This document shows positions 30,099-38,212 of a DNA stretch of 64,000 nucleotides, piece after piece. A program made the translations under genes and the position numbers. The notes beneath the pieces were generated by a model. The model worked only from the letters and a program-made list of their open reading frames with translations, did no database searches and was not told the DNA's origin. This DNA is from Erythrobacter sp. NAP1. GTDB taxonomy: Bacteria > Pseudomonadota > Alphaproteobacteria > Sphingomonadales > Sphingomonadaceae. Each line of letters begins with the position of its first letter. Position 1 is the first letter of the stretch. The stretch spans positions 310,001-374,000 of the forward strand of contig NZ_CH672390.1 of assembly GCF_000152865.1 (NCBI RefSeq). The letters run 5' to 3'.

Positions 30099-31319
30099 AT
30101 GCGCACCCCCATGCTTCTCACTCTCGGAACCGCCGCCGCCGCGCTTGCCACGGCGCCGCTGATGGCGGATGCGCATATGGAAGCCCACGAGCATTCAGCG
30201 CACAGCGAAATGCACGCTCACCACCACGGCGACGGGCATGTGCCGATGTATCCAGAGGATCTGCTGGCAGCCTACTACGACAAGCTCGAAAGCCGCATCG
30301 AGCTACCCGTTGCGCCCGCTGGCGTCACGCTGAGCGAGGACACGACGATCACGCGCCTCGCATTCGGAAGCTGCAACCACCAGCTGCGCCCGCAGGACAT
30401 CTGGGGCGAGATCGCCGAGACCAATCCGCAGCTGTTCCTGTTCATCGGCGACAACAACTATGGCGACAACGGCTGGACCGGCGAGGCGACGCTGGAGACC
30501 TTGCGCGAGGCGTACCGGGTGCAGGCGAACACGCCAGAACTCACCGCCTTCCGCCAGCAGGTGCCCATGATGGCAACCTGGGACGACCACGATTACGGCA
30601 TGAACGATGCAGGCGGCAGCTTCGCTTTCCGCGGCTGGGCCGAGACCATCTTCGAGACCTTTTGGGGATCGTCCGACGAGGTGAAGTCGCGCCCCGGCGT
30701 CTACGATTCGGCGATCTTCGGCGCGGAAGGCCAGCGAACGCAGGTAATCGTGCTCGACACGCGCTACTTCCGTTCCGACCTTGATCGCATGCCGTATTCG
30801 CTCGAACGTCCGCCGCTCGGGCCGTATGTGCCGAGCGACGATCCGGCAAAGACGATGCTGGGCGAGGAGCAGTGGAAGTGGCTTGAGCAAGAGCTCGCCA
30901 AGCCCGCCGACTTCCGCATCATCGCGTCATCCGTTCAGGTCATCACCGACGCGCATGACTATGAGAACTGGGAGAACCTGCCGCTTGAGCGCGAGAAGCT
31001 ATATCGCATGCTCGCAGGTCGCGAAGAGAGCGGGATGGTGCTGCTGTCAGGCGACCGTCACGCGGGCGGCATCTACACTGATACACCCGCAGCCGCAGGC
31101 GGTGAGCAGATCTGGGAGCTGACCAGCTCCTCGCTCAACTACTCGTTCTCCTCGACCGAGCGGAACACCGCACGCGAACCCGATACGAAGCGCGTCACCG
31201 ACTTCATCTCGGAAGAGAACTTCGGCCTCGTCGACATCGACTGGGAAGCGCGTACCTTCACCATGTCGATGCGCGGGAGCGAGGGCGAGGTGCGGGTGAC
31301 CCGCACTGTCGGCTGGTAA
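30099..31319 (+). CDS. PhoD-like alkaline phosphatase family protein
   Basis: A 406-residue exported protein starting at ATG 30099, with AGGAGA upstream. A signal peptide (cleavage near MADA) is followed by a His-rich segment (about 26-48, AHMEAHEHSAHSEMHAHHHG) that may bind metal. The metallophosphatase motifs are FGSCNHQLRPQD, GDNNYGDN, WDDHDYGMND and LSGDRHAGGIY, as in PhoD-type phosphodiesterases/phosphatases. It would act in the periplasm on phosphate esters. It follows folP by 72 bases and may be transcribed separately. Confidence 0.9.
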   Translation: MRTPMLLTLGTAAAALATAPLMADAHMEAHEHSAHSEMHAHHHGDGHVPMYPEDLLAAYYDKLESRIELPVAPAGVTLSEDTTITRLAFGSCNHQLRPQDIWGEIAETNPQLFLFIGDNNYGDNGWTGEATLETLREAYRVQANTPELTAFRQQVPMMATWDDHDYGMNDAGGSFAFRGWAETIFETFWGSSDEVKSRPGVYDSAIFGAEGQRTQVIVLDTRYFRSDLDRMPYSLERPPLGPYVPSDDPAKTMLGEEQWKWLEQELAKPADFRIIASSVQVITDAHDYENWENLPLEREKLYRMLAGREESGMVLLSGDRHAGGIYTDTPAAAGGEQIWELTSSSLNYSFSSTERNTAREPDTKRVTDFISEENFGLVDIDWEARTFTMSMRGSEGEVRVTRTVGW

Positions 31320-31322
31320 GCG

Positions 31323-32093
31323 TCAGAGCGTGAAGCCGCCGTCGCTGACGAGGACGTGGCCGGTGATGTTCGACCCCGCATCGGACAGCATGTAGAGGAT
31401 CGTCGCTGCCATCTCCTCGGAAGAGGCAAAGCGGCCCAAAGGCGTGGTCTTGGCCATGCGCGAGATGGTCTTGTCGCGGCCGATGGCTTCGACCGAGCGG
31501 TTGAAGTCCTCGCCCGTCTCCCAGATCGCGGTATCGACCCCGCCCGGAGCGATTGCGTTGACGCGGATGCCGGCCTCGGCGTTCTCCATCGCGGCAATGC
31601 GCGCCATATGCGCCACCGCGGCCTTGGCAGGACCGTAGGGGCCGATACAGGCGACGGGCTTCACGCCGGTTGAAGAGCCGGTGATGACCACGCTGCCGCC
31701 GGTGTCCTTGCCGTTGGCGCGGATGGCCCTGAGCGCAGCGCGCAGGGTCAGGAAAGCGCCATCAAGGTTGACGTCCATCACCCGCCGCCACTCGGCGAAC
31801 TCGAGGTCGGCGATCTCTCCGAAGCCGCCGATGCCAGCGTTGACAACGGCATGGTCGAGGCCTTCCAGGCTGGGTGCTAGGTCCATCCAGAGCGCTTCGT
31901 CGGCAACGCTGCCGGTGATGGCTTCGACCTCGCAACCGAGGTCCAGCGAGGCCATGCCGTCCGTATCGACATCGACAAGGATCAGCTTCGCCGCCCCGCG
32001 CTGGGTCAACATTGTCGCACACGCCGCACCGATCCCCGATGAAGCGCCAGTGACGAGCGCGGTGCGCCCGGTGAAGTCTTGAAGATTAGTCAT
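31323..32093 (-). CDS. Short-chain dehydrogenase/reductase
   Basis: A 256-residue classical SDR. The cofactor motif is TGASSGIG (about 15-22), with VDVD after the second strand favouring NAD. NAGIGG is present, the catalytic Ser is in ITGSSTG and Tyr/Lys in YGPAKAA, and the late SDGGFTL end is typical. The substrate is unknown. Convergent with the phosphatase gene (3 bases between the stops) and 45 bases downstream of the NtrC-like regulator on the same strand, so it may be in that operon. Confidence 0.9.
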   Translation of the reverse strand: MTNLQDFTGRTALVTGASSGIGAACATMLTQRGAAKLILVDVDTDGMASLDLGCEVEAITGSVADEALWMDLAPSLEGLDHAVVNAGIGGFGEIADLEFAEWRRVMDVNLDGAFLTLRAALRAIRANGKDTGGSVVITGSSTGVKPVACIGPYGPAKAAVAHMARIAAMENAEAGIRVNAIAPGGVDTAIWETGEDFNRSVEAIGRDKTISRMAKTTPLGRFASSEEMAATILYMLSDAGSNITGHVLVSDGGFTL

Positions 32094-32138
32094 GGCCGAG
32101 CGCTAGCTGCGCCTCAGACCGCGATCAAGCAGCGCGTG

Positions 32139-33611
32139 CTACGCTGCGTTGTCGATGCCGAGATCGGAGAGCTTGCGGTAAAGTGTCGAGCGCCCGATGC
32201 CGAGCCTGCGCGCAACCTCGGTCATGCGGCCACGATAGTGCCCGATGGCGAGGCGAATGACGTCGGCCTCGATCTCTTCGAGCGGGCGCAGATTGCCGTC
32301 TTCGGTGTAGAGCATCACACCCACGCCTTCGTGCAAATGCGAGCTGCAGCCTGCTTCAAGCTCTCCGATAAGCTCGGATAGCTGCGGGAAGCTGTCGGCG
32401 GTCAGCGTATCGCCTTCGCAATAGACGGCGGCGCGGAAGAGCACGGACTGAAGCTGGCGCACATTACCCGGCCAGTCGAAGGCGCCCAAAAGCCCTAGCG
32501 CACTGTCCGAGACCGAAAGGTGCGTCAGCCCAGGCTGCTCGCCGATCCGCTGGAGGAAGTGGCGGGTGAGGGCGGGGATGTCGCCGGTGCGTTCGCGCAA
32601 GGGCGGTAACTTGATGCGGGTGGCGCAAAGCTGCTCTGCAAGGATCTCGTCGAAAAGGCCGCCTTCGACGATCTGCGCAAGATTGCTGTTCGCAGCCGAG
32701 AGAATGCGCACATCGACACGGAAACCATGCGCGGCGCCAACAGGGCGAACGATGCCGGTTTCCAGGGCGTCTCGGAGGCGGGTCTGCACCGCCATGCTAA
32801 GCCGGTCGACCTCGTCGAGGACCAGAGTGCCGCCATCGCAATGCTGAAGCGCGCCAATCTGGCGGTCGAAGGCACCGGGGAAGGCGTTGGGTTCGTGCCC
32901 GAACAGCACCGACTCGATCGAATTGGGCGGAACGCTGGCGACGTTGATGATCCGCAGGTTCTCCTTGGCACGCGGAGAAGCAGCGTGCATCGCGCGCATC
33001 AGCATCTCCTTGCCCGTCCCGTTCTCGCCTTCGATAAGCGCGTGTCCGTGCCCGCGCGCAGCCTTGGCCGCTTGCGCGAGCGCGGTGCGGAATGTGGGAG
33101 CGGTGCCGATCATCGCATCGAAGTCGAGGCTTGCCGACATCTTCTCGGTCAGCGGGGCAAGCTCGTCACGTGGCGCTTCTCTGGTGGTGACGGCGCGAAG
33201 GGCTTCCATCAGGCGATCAGGCGAGACCGGCTTGACGAGGTAGTCGCTTGCGCCTGCACGCATGGCTTCGACCGCCAGAAGCGGGGAAGCGGACGTCGTC
33301 AGCATCAGGATTGGTAAAGCAGGGCGGCGTTCCTTAAGCTCTGCGATAAGCGAGCAGGCATCGTCACCCGGAACCCATTGGTCGAGCAGAATTGCCGAAA
33401 GCTGCATGCCTTCGCGCGTGCCAAGCATCGCAATGGCTGTCTCTGCGTCACCGGCAACCACCGTGCGCCAGCCTTCGCGGGCGGCAATCGCGGTGATAAG
33501 ACGGCTCTGCGCAGGCTCATCGTCGATCAGCATTACGATGCGCGCATCGTCCTGCACATCGGCTGCGCCTGAAACCGGTACGCTGTCAGATGGCGTATCC
33601 GCGTGAGACAT
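32139..33611 (-). CDS. NtrC-family response regulator with a degenerate sigma-54 motif
   Basis: A 490-residue regulator in three parts. The receiver has D30/D31, the phospho-acceptor D77 and K127. The AAA+ domain has Walker A GENGTGKE (195-202) and Walker B LVLDEVDRL. A Fis-type HTH (MTEVARRLGIGRSTLYRKL, about 463-481) follows. The sigma-54-contacting GAFTGA loop reads NAFPGA (242-247), changed at two of six positions, so it may not open sigma-54 promoters; some such proteins act with sigma-70 instead. A GGAGG lies about 14 bases before ATG 33611. Confidence 0.88.
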   Translation of the reverse strand: MSHADTPSDSVPVSGAADVQDDARIVMLIDDEPAQSRLITAIAAREGWRTVVAGDAETAIAMLGTREGMQLSAILLDQWVPGDDACSLIAELKERRPALPILMLTTSASPLLAVEAMRAGASDYLVKPVSPDRLMEALRAVTTREAPRDELAPLTEKMSASLDFDAMIGTAPTFRTALAQAAKAARGHGHALIEGENGTGKEMLMRAMHAASPRAKENLRIINVASVPPNSIESVLFGHEPNAFPGAFDRQIGALQHCDGGTLVLDEVDRLSMAVQTRLRDALETGIVRPVGAAHGFRVDVRILSAANSNLAQIVEGGLFDEILAEQLCATRIKLPPLRERTGDIPALTRHFLQRIGEQPGLTHLSVSDSALGLLGAFDWPGNVRQLQSVLFRAAVYCEGDTLTADSFPQLSELIGELEAGCSSHLHEGVGVMLYTEDGNLRPLEEIEADVIRLAIGHYRGRMTEVARRLGIGRSTLYRKLSDLGIDNAA

Positions 33612-33905
33612 AAGCGAGCCTTGATTCCTCCGGCCCCCGGCAATCGTCCCGGGGTGAAACGTCCCGATGGTGTAAGGCGTTCAGGTAAAGACTGAATTAA
33701 GGCTATTCACAGGAATTGCTTGTGTCGCATTTCGGTGCGCATCCCGATCACGGGTCGCAAAGGTGGGTTGAGCAACCCCGTTTGCTTCGATACGGGATCA
33801 GGAACCAATCATTAACTGGCGCGCTTTGTTGAATTGGGATCACAATCCGGTTCAACAGATCCGACACGGGGGCGCGCCGCACATTTTGCAAGGGGATACG
33901 CAAGA

Positions 33906-34028
33906 ATGAGCACGCATGACATGGACAAGGCACGCTCGACCTATGACAGGTTCATGGGATCGCTGAAGTGGATCGTGCCTGTGATCGCCGTGATCACGCT
34001 CTTCGTCGTCACGCTGATCGCGCCATAA
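33906..34028 (+). CDS. aa3-type cytochrome c oxidase subunit IV-like small membrane protein
   Basis: A 40-residue protein from ATG 33906 with AAGGGG upstream. Residues 1-18 are polar (MSTHDMDKARSTYDRFMGSL) and the rest is one membrane helix (KWIVPVIAVITLFVVTLIAP). This matches the bacterial aa3-type cytochrome c oxidase subunit IV family (COX4_pro_2), which in alphaproteobacteria often sits next to pnt genes instead of the oxidase operon. It is 16 bases upstream of pntAA, so the two are probably co-transcribed. Confidence 0.75.
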   Translation: MSTHDMDKARSTYDRFMGSLKWIVPVIAVITLFVVTLIAP

Positions 34029-34044
34029 GGAAACCCAAACCTAT

Positions 34045-35166
34045 ATGAAAATCGCAGTTCTGAAGGAGCGCAGCCCGGGGGAAACCCGAGTGGCGGCGAC
34101 GCCCGAAACGGTGAAGAAATTCATCGGTCTCGATACGCAAGTCGCTGTCGAGTCGGGCGCAGGGAAGCATGCGGCGATCGGTGACGATGCCTATGCCGAT
34201 GCAGGCGCAGCGACCGGTGATCTGGCTTCGACGGTCAAGGATGCCGACATCGTTCTCGGCATTCAGGCTCCCGATGCAGAACTGCTGAAAGGTGCAAAGC
34301 CCGGCGCGTGGGTGGCGGCGTTGTTCAACCCGTTCCAGAACGGCGACCTGGTCGAGGCATATGCCAAGGCCGGATACGAGGCGCTGAGCATGGAATTCAT
34401 GCCGCGCATCACCCGAGCGCAATCGATGGATGTGCTTTCGAGCCAGTCGAACCTTGCAGGCTACAAGGCTGTCCTTGCGGCGGCTGACACCTATGGCCGT
34501 GCCTTTCCGATGATGATGACGGCTGCTGGTACTGTTCAGGCCGCCAAGTGCTTCATCATGGGTGTGGGTGTTGCGGGGCTTCAGGCCATCGCTACCGCGC
34601 GGCGTCTGGGCGCGCAGGTTTCAGCAACGGACGTGAGATCGGCTACGAAAGAGCAGATCGAAAGCCTTGGCGCGAAAGCGATTTTCGTCACCGATGTCGA
34701 AGGGATCGAGGGCGAAGGCTCGGGCGGCTACGCCACCGAGATGAGCGATGAATACAAGGCCGCTCAGGCAAAGCTTGTAAGCGAACACATCGCCAAGCAG
34801 GACATCGTCATCACAACCGCGCTCATTCCTGGTCGAGCGGCTCCGGTGCTGATCACCGACGAACAGATCGCAACGATGAAACCGGGCAGTGTGATCTTCG
34901 ACCTTGCGGTTGCGCAAGGCGGCAACGTCGAAGGCTCGAAAGCGGATGAGGTCACGGAGCGCCACGGCGTCAAGATCATCGGCTACGCCAACACCCCCGC
35001 GCACCTTGCCGCCGACGCATCCGCGCTGTTTGCTCGCAACCATTTCAACTTCCTCTCGGCCTTCTGGGACAAGGAAGCCGGCAAGCCCGAACTCGACGAA
35101 GAGATCGGCGACGCCGTGCGCCTGACCAAGGGCGGTGAAGTCGTGAATGAGAGGCTCAAGGGGTGA
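34045..35166 (+). CDS. pntA: NAD(P) transhydrogenase subunit alpha part 1 (PntAA)
   Basis: A 373-residue soluble NAD(H)-binding domain of proton-translocating transhydrogenase, which makes NADPH from NADH using the proton gradient. Visible motifs are ERSPGETRVAATPE at the N-terminus, RITRAQSMDVLSSQSNLAGY, the nucleotide fold GVGVAGLQAIATARRLGA and TALIPGRAAPVLIT. It lacks the C-terminal membrane part found in single-chain PntA, which is encoded separately as pntAB. An unknown gene overlaps its stop codon and separates it from pntAB. Confidence 0.95.
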   Translation: MKIAVLKERSPGETRVAATPETVKKFIGLDTQVAVESGAGKHAAIGDDAYADAGAATGDLASTVKDADIVLGIQAPDAELLKGAKPGAWVAALFNPFQNGDLVEAYAKAGYEALSMEFMPRITRAQSMDVLSSQSNLAGYKAVLAAADTYGRAFPMMMTAAGTVQAAKCFIMGVGVAGLQAIATARRLGAQVSATDVRSATKEQIESLGAKAIFVTDVEGIEGEGSGGYATEMSDEYKAAQAKLVSEHIAKQDIVITTALIPGRAAPVLITDEQIATMKPGSVIFDLAVAQGGNVEGSKADEVTERHGVKIIGYANTPAHLAADASALFARNHFNFLSAFWDKEAGKPELDEEIGDAVRLTKGGEVVNERLKG

Positions 35167-35993
35167 GAAGCCCCGCAGCGTCTCTGATTGCGGTCGCAGC
35201 GGCCGCTGGGCTTACGGCGAGCCATCCTGCTGCCGCGCGCGACATGCATGAGCGCCATATCGAGACGCTTTGGACAATCTCCGACGTCGACCTTATCGAG
35301 AGTGATTCGTCGGCTCCGGCTGACGAGGAAGGACGGCTGGTCGCGAACGACGATTTCGTGATCAAGCAGCGCCTGCTTCCCCCGACGGCAGCTCGATTGA
35401 CCAGCGCGATAGTCGATGGTGATGGCGATGTGCTGGCTGAAGCGGGTGACGAATTGTTCGGGGTCGTCTCGGGCTCGGGCGATGTCTACTGCCTCGACAA
35501 ACGGCCTGAATACAATCCGGTCGGTGCCCTGATGGTCGGGGCGATATTCCAGGCAAGCTGCTTCAAGGATGCTGACGGCGACGGGACTTTCGATGGCGGC
35601 TTCAAGAAGAAGTTGCAGCCCTCGGCCTTCCCACAGCTTCGGGGAAAGCACCGCCGAAACTTGCGGGAGATTTCGGGTGGATCGTTCGAGAAGATCGATC
35701 CACGTGCCCTCACAAAGGTCTACTACGTCGGCATCGAGTTCGATGGACGCGGCTTTCTCGCGATAGGCAAGTCCCGCTACTTCCGAGTGGCGTTTGGTGG
35801 CGAGTATGCAAAGGGCGAACTCAGCCGCTGGTTCTCCACCGATGGAGACGAATTGCCTAAGGAAATGGGTGCCGAAGGGCTTGGCGCCAAATGGACCGTG
35901 CTCGGCTTTGAGGACGGTGCGATTCGGGTCCGCGTCGATGAACCCCTCGAACAAAAGCCCTTTGCCGTATCAATCCGCGTAACAATCCGATGA
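35163..35993 (+). CDS. Exported protein of unknown function inserted in the pnt operon
   Basis: A 276-residue protein from GTG 35163, overlapping the pntAA stop (GTGA). A signal peptide (ASLIAVAAAAGLTASHPAAA) points to the periplasm or envelope. The mature protein has a Ca-loop-like KDADGDGTFDGG near residue 139, two cysteines 26 residues apart (DVYCLDKRP and ASCFKDA) and a C-terminal beta-rich part ending FAVSIRVTIR. I do not recognise the family. It sits between pntAA and pntAB, which are normally adjacent, so it either has a link to transhydrogenase or is a passenger gene. Confidence 0.8.
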   Translation: MRSPAASLIAVAAAAGLTASHPAAARDMHERHIETLWTISDVDLIESDSSAPADEEGRLVANDDFVIKQRLLPPTAARLTSAIVDGDGDVLAEAGDELFGVVSGSGDVYCLDKRPEYNPVGALMVGAIFQASCFKDADGDGTFDGGFKKKLQPSAFPQLRGKHRRNLREISGGSFEKIDPRALTKVYYVGIEFDGRGFLAIGKSRYFRVAFGGEYAKGELSRWFSTDGDELPKEMGAEGLGAKWTVLGFEDGAIRVRVDEPLEQKPFAVSIRVTIR

Positions 35994-36024
35994 TGACTTC
36001 AGTGTCAGAAAGTGAACCGCGATA

Positions 36025-36306
36025 ATGGACTTCATCTCAATCCTATCCATCTTCGTGCTGGCGTGTTTCGTCGGCTATTACGTGGTCTGGTCGGTCACCC
36101 CGGCGCTGCACACGCCTTTGATGGCGGTGACCAACGCGATCTCCTCGGTGATCATTGTCGGGGCGCTGATTGCTGCGGCTGAATCGACCGATCCGGTGGC
36201 CAAGTATCTGGGCCTTGCGGGCGTGGTGATGGCCAGCATCAACATCTTCGGCGGCTTTGCCGTCACCCAGCGCATGCTCGCCATGTACAAGAAGAAGGAG
36301 AAGTAA
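36025..36306 (+). CDS. pntAB: NAD(P) transhydrogenase subunit alpha part 2 (PntAB)
   Basis: A 93-residue membrane protein with three hydrophobic helices: SILSIFVLACFVGYYVVW, the AVTNAISSVIIVGALIAA region and YLGLAGVVMASINIFGGFAV. It forms part of the proton channel of transhydrogenase together with PntB. The motif TPALHTPLMAVTNAISS is highly typical. It begins 31 bases after the unknown gene and ends 3 bases before pntB. Confidence 0.94.
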   Translation: MDFISILSIFVLACFVGYYVVWSVTPALHTPLMAVTNAISSVIIVGALIAAAESTDPVAKYLGLAGVVMASINIFGGFAVTQRMLAMYKKKEK

Positions 36307-36309
36307 GAG

Positions 36310-37767
36310 ATGAGCTTCTCCATCCTTGCAGGCGCCGCTGACGGCGTCGGAGCCACCCCCGCCTGGGCCATGCTTGCTTATCTGGCCTCGGGCGTATTCT
36401 TCATCCTTGCGCTGCGTGGTCTTTCGAGCCCCGCAACGAGCCGCGCGGGTAACCGCAATGGCATGATCGGTATGGCAATCGCGCTGGTGACGACGCTGGT
36501 GACGCACGACATCGCCAATATCATCGAGATCGGGATTGCGATCTTCCTCGGCGGGATCATCGGTGTCACGATTGCGCGCAAGATCGCCATGACCGCGATG
36601 CCGGAACTGGTCGCAGGCTTCCACTCGCTGGTCGGTATGGCCGCCGTAGTGGTTGGCCTCGCCGCGTGGTTGAACCCCGGTGCGTTCGGCATTCTCGATG
36701 AGGCGGGCCAGATCCTGATGGTCAGCCGGATCGAGCTGGGCCTTGGCATCGCCATCGGTGCGATCACGTTCTCCGGCTCGGTTATCGCCTTCCTCAAGCT
36801 TTCTGGCCGGATGAGCGGGTCTCCAATCCTTCTCCCGGCGCGTCACGTCATCAACCTCGGCACCATCGTCGCGATCATTGGCATCATCGGTTTCTACGCG
36901 GTCTCGCCTGACGGAGGGCCGGGCGCAGGCTGGCCGATCATTGCGATCACCGTGCTCGCATTTGCCATCGGCTTCCTGCTGATCATCCCGATCGGCGGGG
37001 CTGACATGCCGGTCGTCGTCTCGATGCTAAACAGCTATTCGGGCTGGGCTGCTGCCGCGATGGGCTTCACGCTTGGCAACACCGCGATGATTATCACTGG
37101 GGCGCTGGTGGGGTCCTCGGGTGCGATCCTGAGCTACATCATGTGCCGCGCGATGAACCGGAGTTTCATCAGCGTGATCGCAGGCGGCTTCGGTGCGGAT
37201 GACAGCGCCGGGGCAGGCGGCGAGCCGCGCGAACAGCGCCCCTACAAGCAGGGCAGCGCAGACGATGCGGCCTTCATGCTCGAACAGGCCGAAAAGGTCA
37301 TCATCATCCCGGGCTACGGTATGGCGGTGGCGCAGGCACAGCACGCGCTTCGCGAAATGGCAGACGTGCTTGAGGAAAAGGGCGTCGAGGTGAAGTACGC
37401 GATCCACCCGGTCGCAGGGCGCATGCCCGGCCATATGAACGTCCTCCTCGCAGAGGCCAGCGTCGACTATGACAAGGTGTTCGAGCTGGAGGACATCAAC
37501 AGCGAATTCGCCACCGCCGACGTCGCCTTTATCATCGGTGCAAACGACGTTGTGAACCCGGCAGCGAAGACCGATAAATCCTCGCCGATCTACGGCATGC
37601 CCGTCTTCGACGTCGACAAGGCAAAGCAGGTCTTCTTCATCAAGCGCTCGATGGGCGGGGTTGGCTATGCCGGTGTCGACAACGATGTGTTCTACATGAA
37701 CCAGACCGTGATGCTGCTGTCCGACGCCAAGAAGATGGTCGAGGAAATCGTCAAGGCGCTGGACTAG
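36310..37767 (+). CDS. pntB: NAD(P) transhydrogenase subunit beta
   Basis: A 485-residue subunit with nine or so membrane helices (about 10-265) and a C-terminal NADP(H)-binding domain (about 310-485). Motifs in that domain are IIPGYGMAVAQAQHALRE, HPVAGRMPGHMNVLLAEA and FIIGANDVVNPAA, followed by KRSMGGVGYAGVDN. The membrane part has TSRAGNRNGM and GGADMPVVVSMLNSYSGW. It completes the pntAA/pntAB/pntB enzyme. Confidence 0.96.
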   Translation: MSFSILAGAADGVGATPAWAMLAYLASGVFFILALRGLSSPATSRAGNRNGMIGMAIALVTTLVTHDIANIIEIGIAIFLGGIIGVTIARKIAMTAMPELVAGFHSLVGMAAVVVGLAAWLNPGAFGILDEAGQILMVSRIELGLGIAIGAITFSGSVIAFLKLSGRMSGSPILLPARHVINLGTIVAIIGIIGFYAVSPDGGPGAGWPIIAITVLAFAIGFLLIIPIGGADMPVVVSMLNSYSGWAAAAMGFTLGNTAMIITGALVGSSGAILSYIMCRAMNRSFISVIAGGFGADDSAGAGGEPREQRPYKQGSADDAAFMLEQAEKVIIIPGYGMAVAQAQHALREMADVLEEKGVEVKYAIHPVAGRMPGHMNVLLAEASVDYDKVFELEDINSEFATADVAFIIGANDVVNPAAKTDKSSPIYGMPVFDVDKAKQVFFIKRSMGGVGYAGVDNDVFYMNQTVMLLSDAKKMVEEIVKALD

Positions 37768-37787
37768 GGGGCGACCAGGATAGCCCA

Positions 37788-38153
37788 ATGCGCTTACTCG
37801 TCATCATGCTGCTGGTGCTGGCGTTCGGCGTCGGGATCTACTTCGTCTTTCGCGGCGACGGCATGCTCGAACGCGTGACCGAGCAGCGAGTGGAGCAGGC
37901 TTTGCTCGACAATGGCGTGCCGGTGAACATGTCGGAATGCATGGCGCCGCGTCTCGTCGACAGGCTATCCATCGCGCAGCTGCGCAAACTCGAGCGGCTC
38001 GCACCGCAAGAAGGCGAGACGCGCCTTCCACTGTCCACCGGAGAAGCGATGGCACGCCTTCGCCGCGTCGACGATCGTCAGGCAGTGGAACAAGTGGTGC
38101 GCGTCGCAGGCGGCTGCGGCCTTGAAATCGGGCTTGAGATGTTCGGGCGCTGA
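37788..38153 (+). CDS. Small membrane-anchored protein of unknown function
   Basis: A 121-residue protein with one N-terminal hydrophobic helix (LLVIMLLVLAFGVGIYFVF) as signal anchor and a charged, helical C-terminal domain (about 24-121) carrying the two cysteines SECMAP and GGCGLE. I do not recognise it. It starts 20 bases after pntB with AGGA upstream, so it probably belongs to the same transcript. The C-terminal part would face the periplasm if the anchor is oriented as usual. Confidence 0.68.
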   Translation: MRLLVIMLLVLAFGVGIYFVFRGDGMLERVTEQRVEQALLDNGVPVNMSECMAPRLVDRLSIAQLRKLERLAPQEGETRLPLSTGEAMARLRRVDDRQAVEQVVRVAGGCGLEIGLEMFGR

Positions 38154-38212
38154 CCGCTTGCATTGATCCCCCCGCCTACGGCACAATGCAGGGCGAGTAG
38201 GGGGACATTACC

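Noticed and set aside
33612..33905. Palindrome GGGTTGAGCAACCC in the gap before the 40-residue oxidase-like gene
   Set aside because: The loop is too small for a good hairpin and there is no T-run; nothing else in this gap could be supported.
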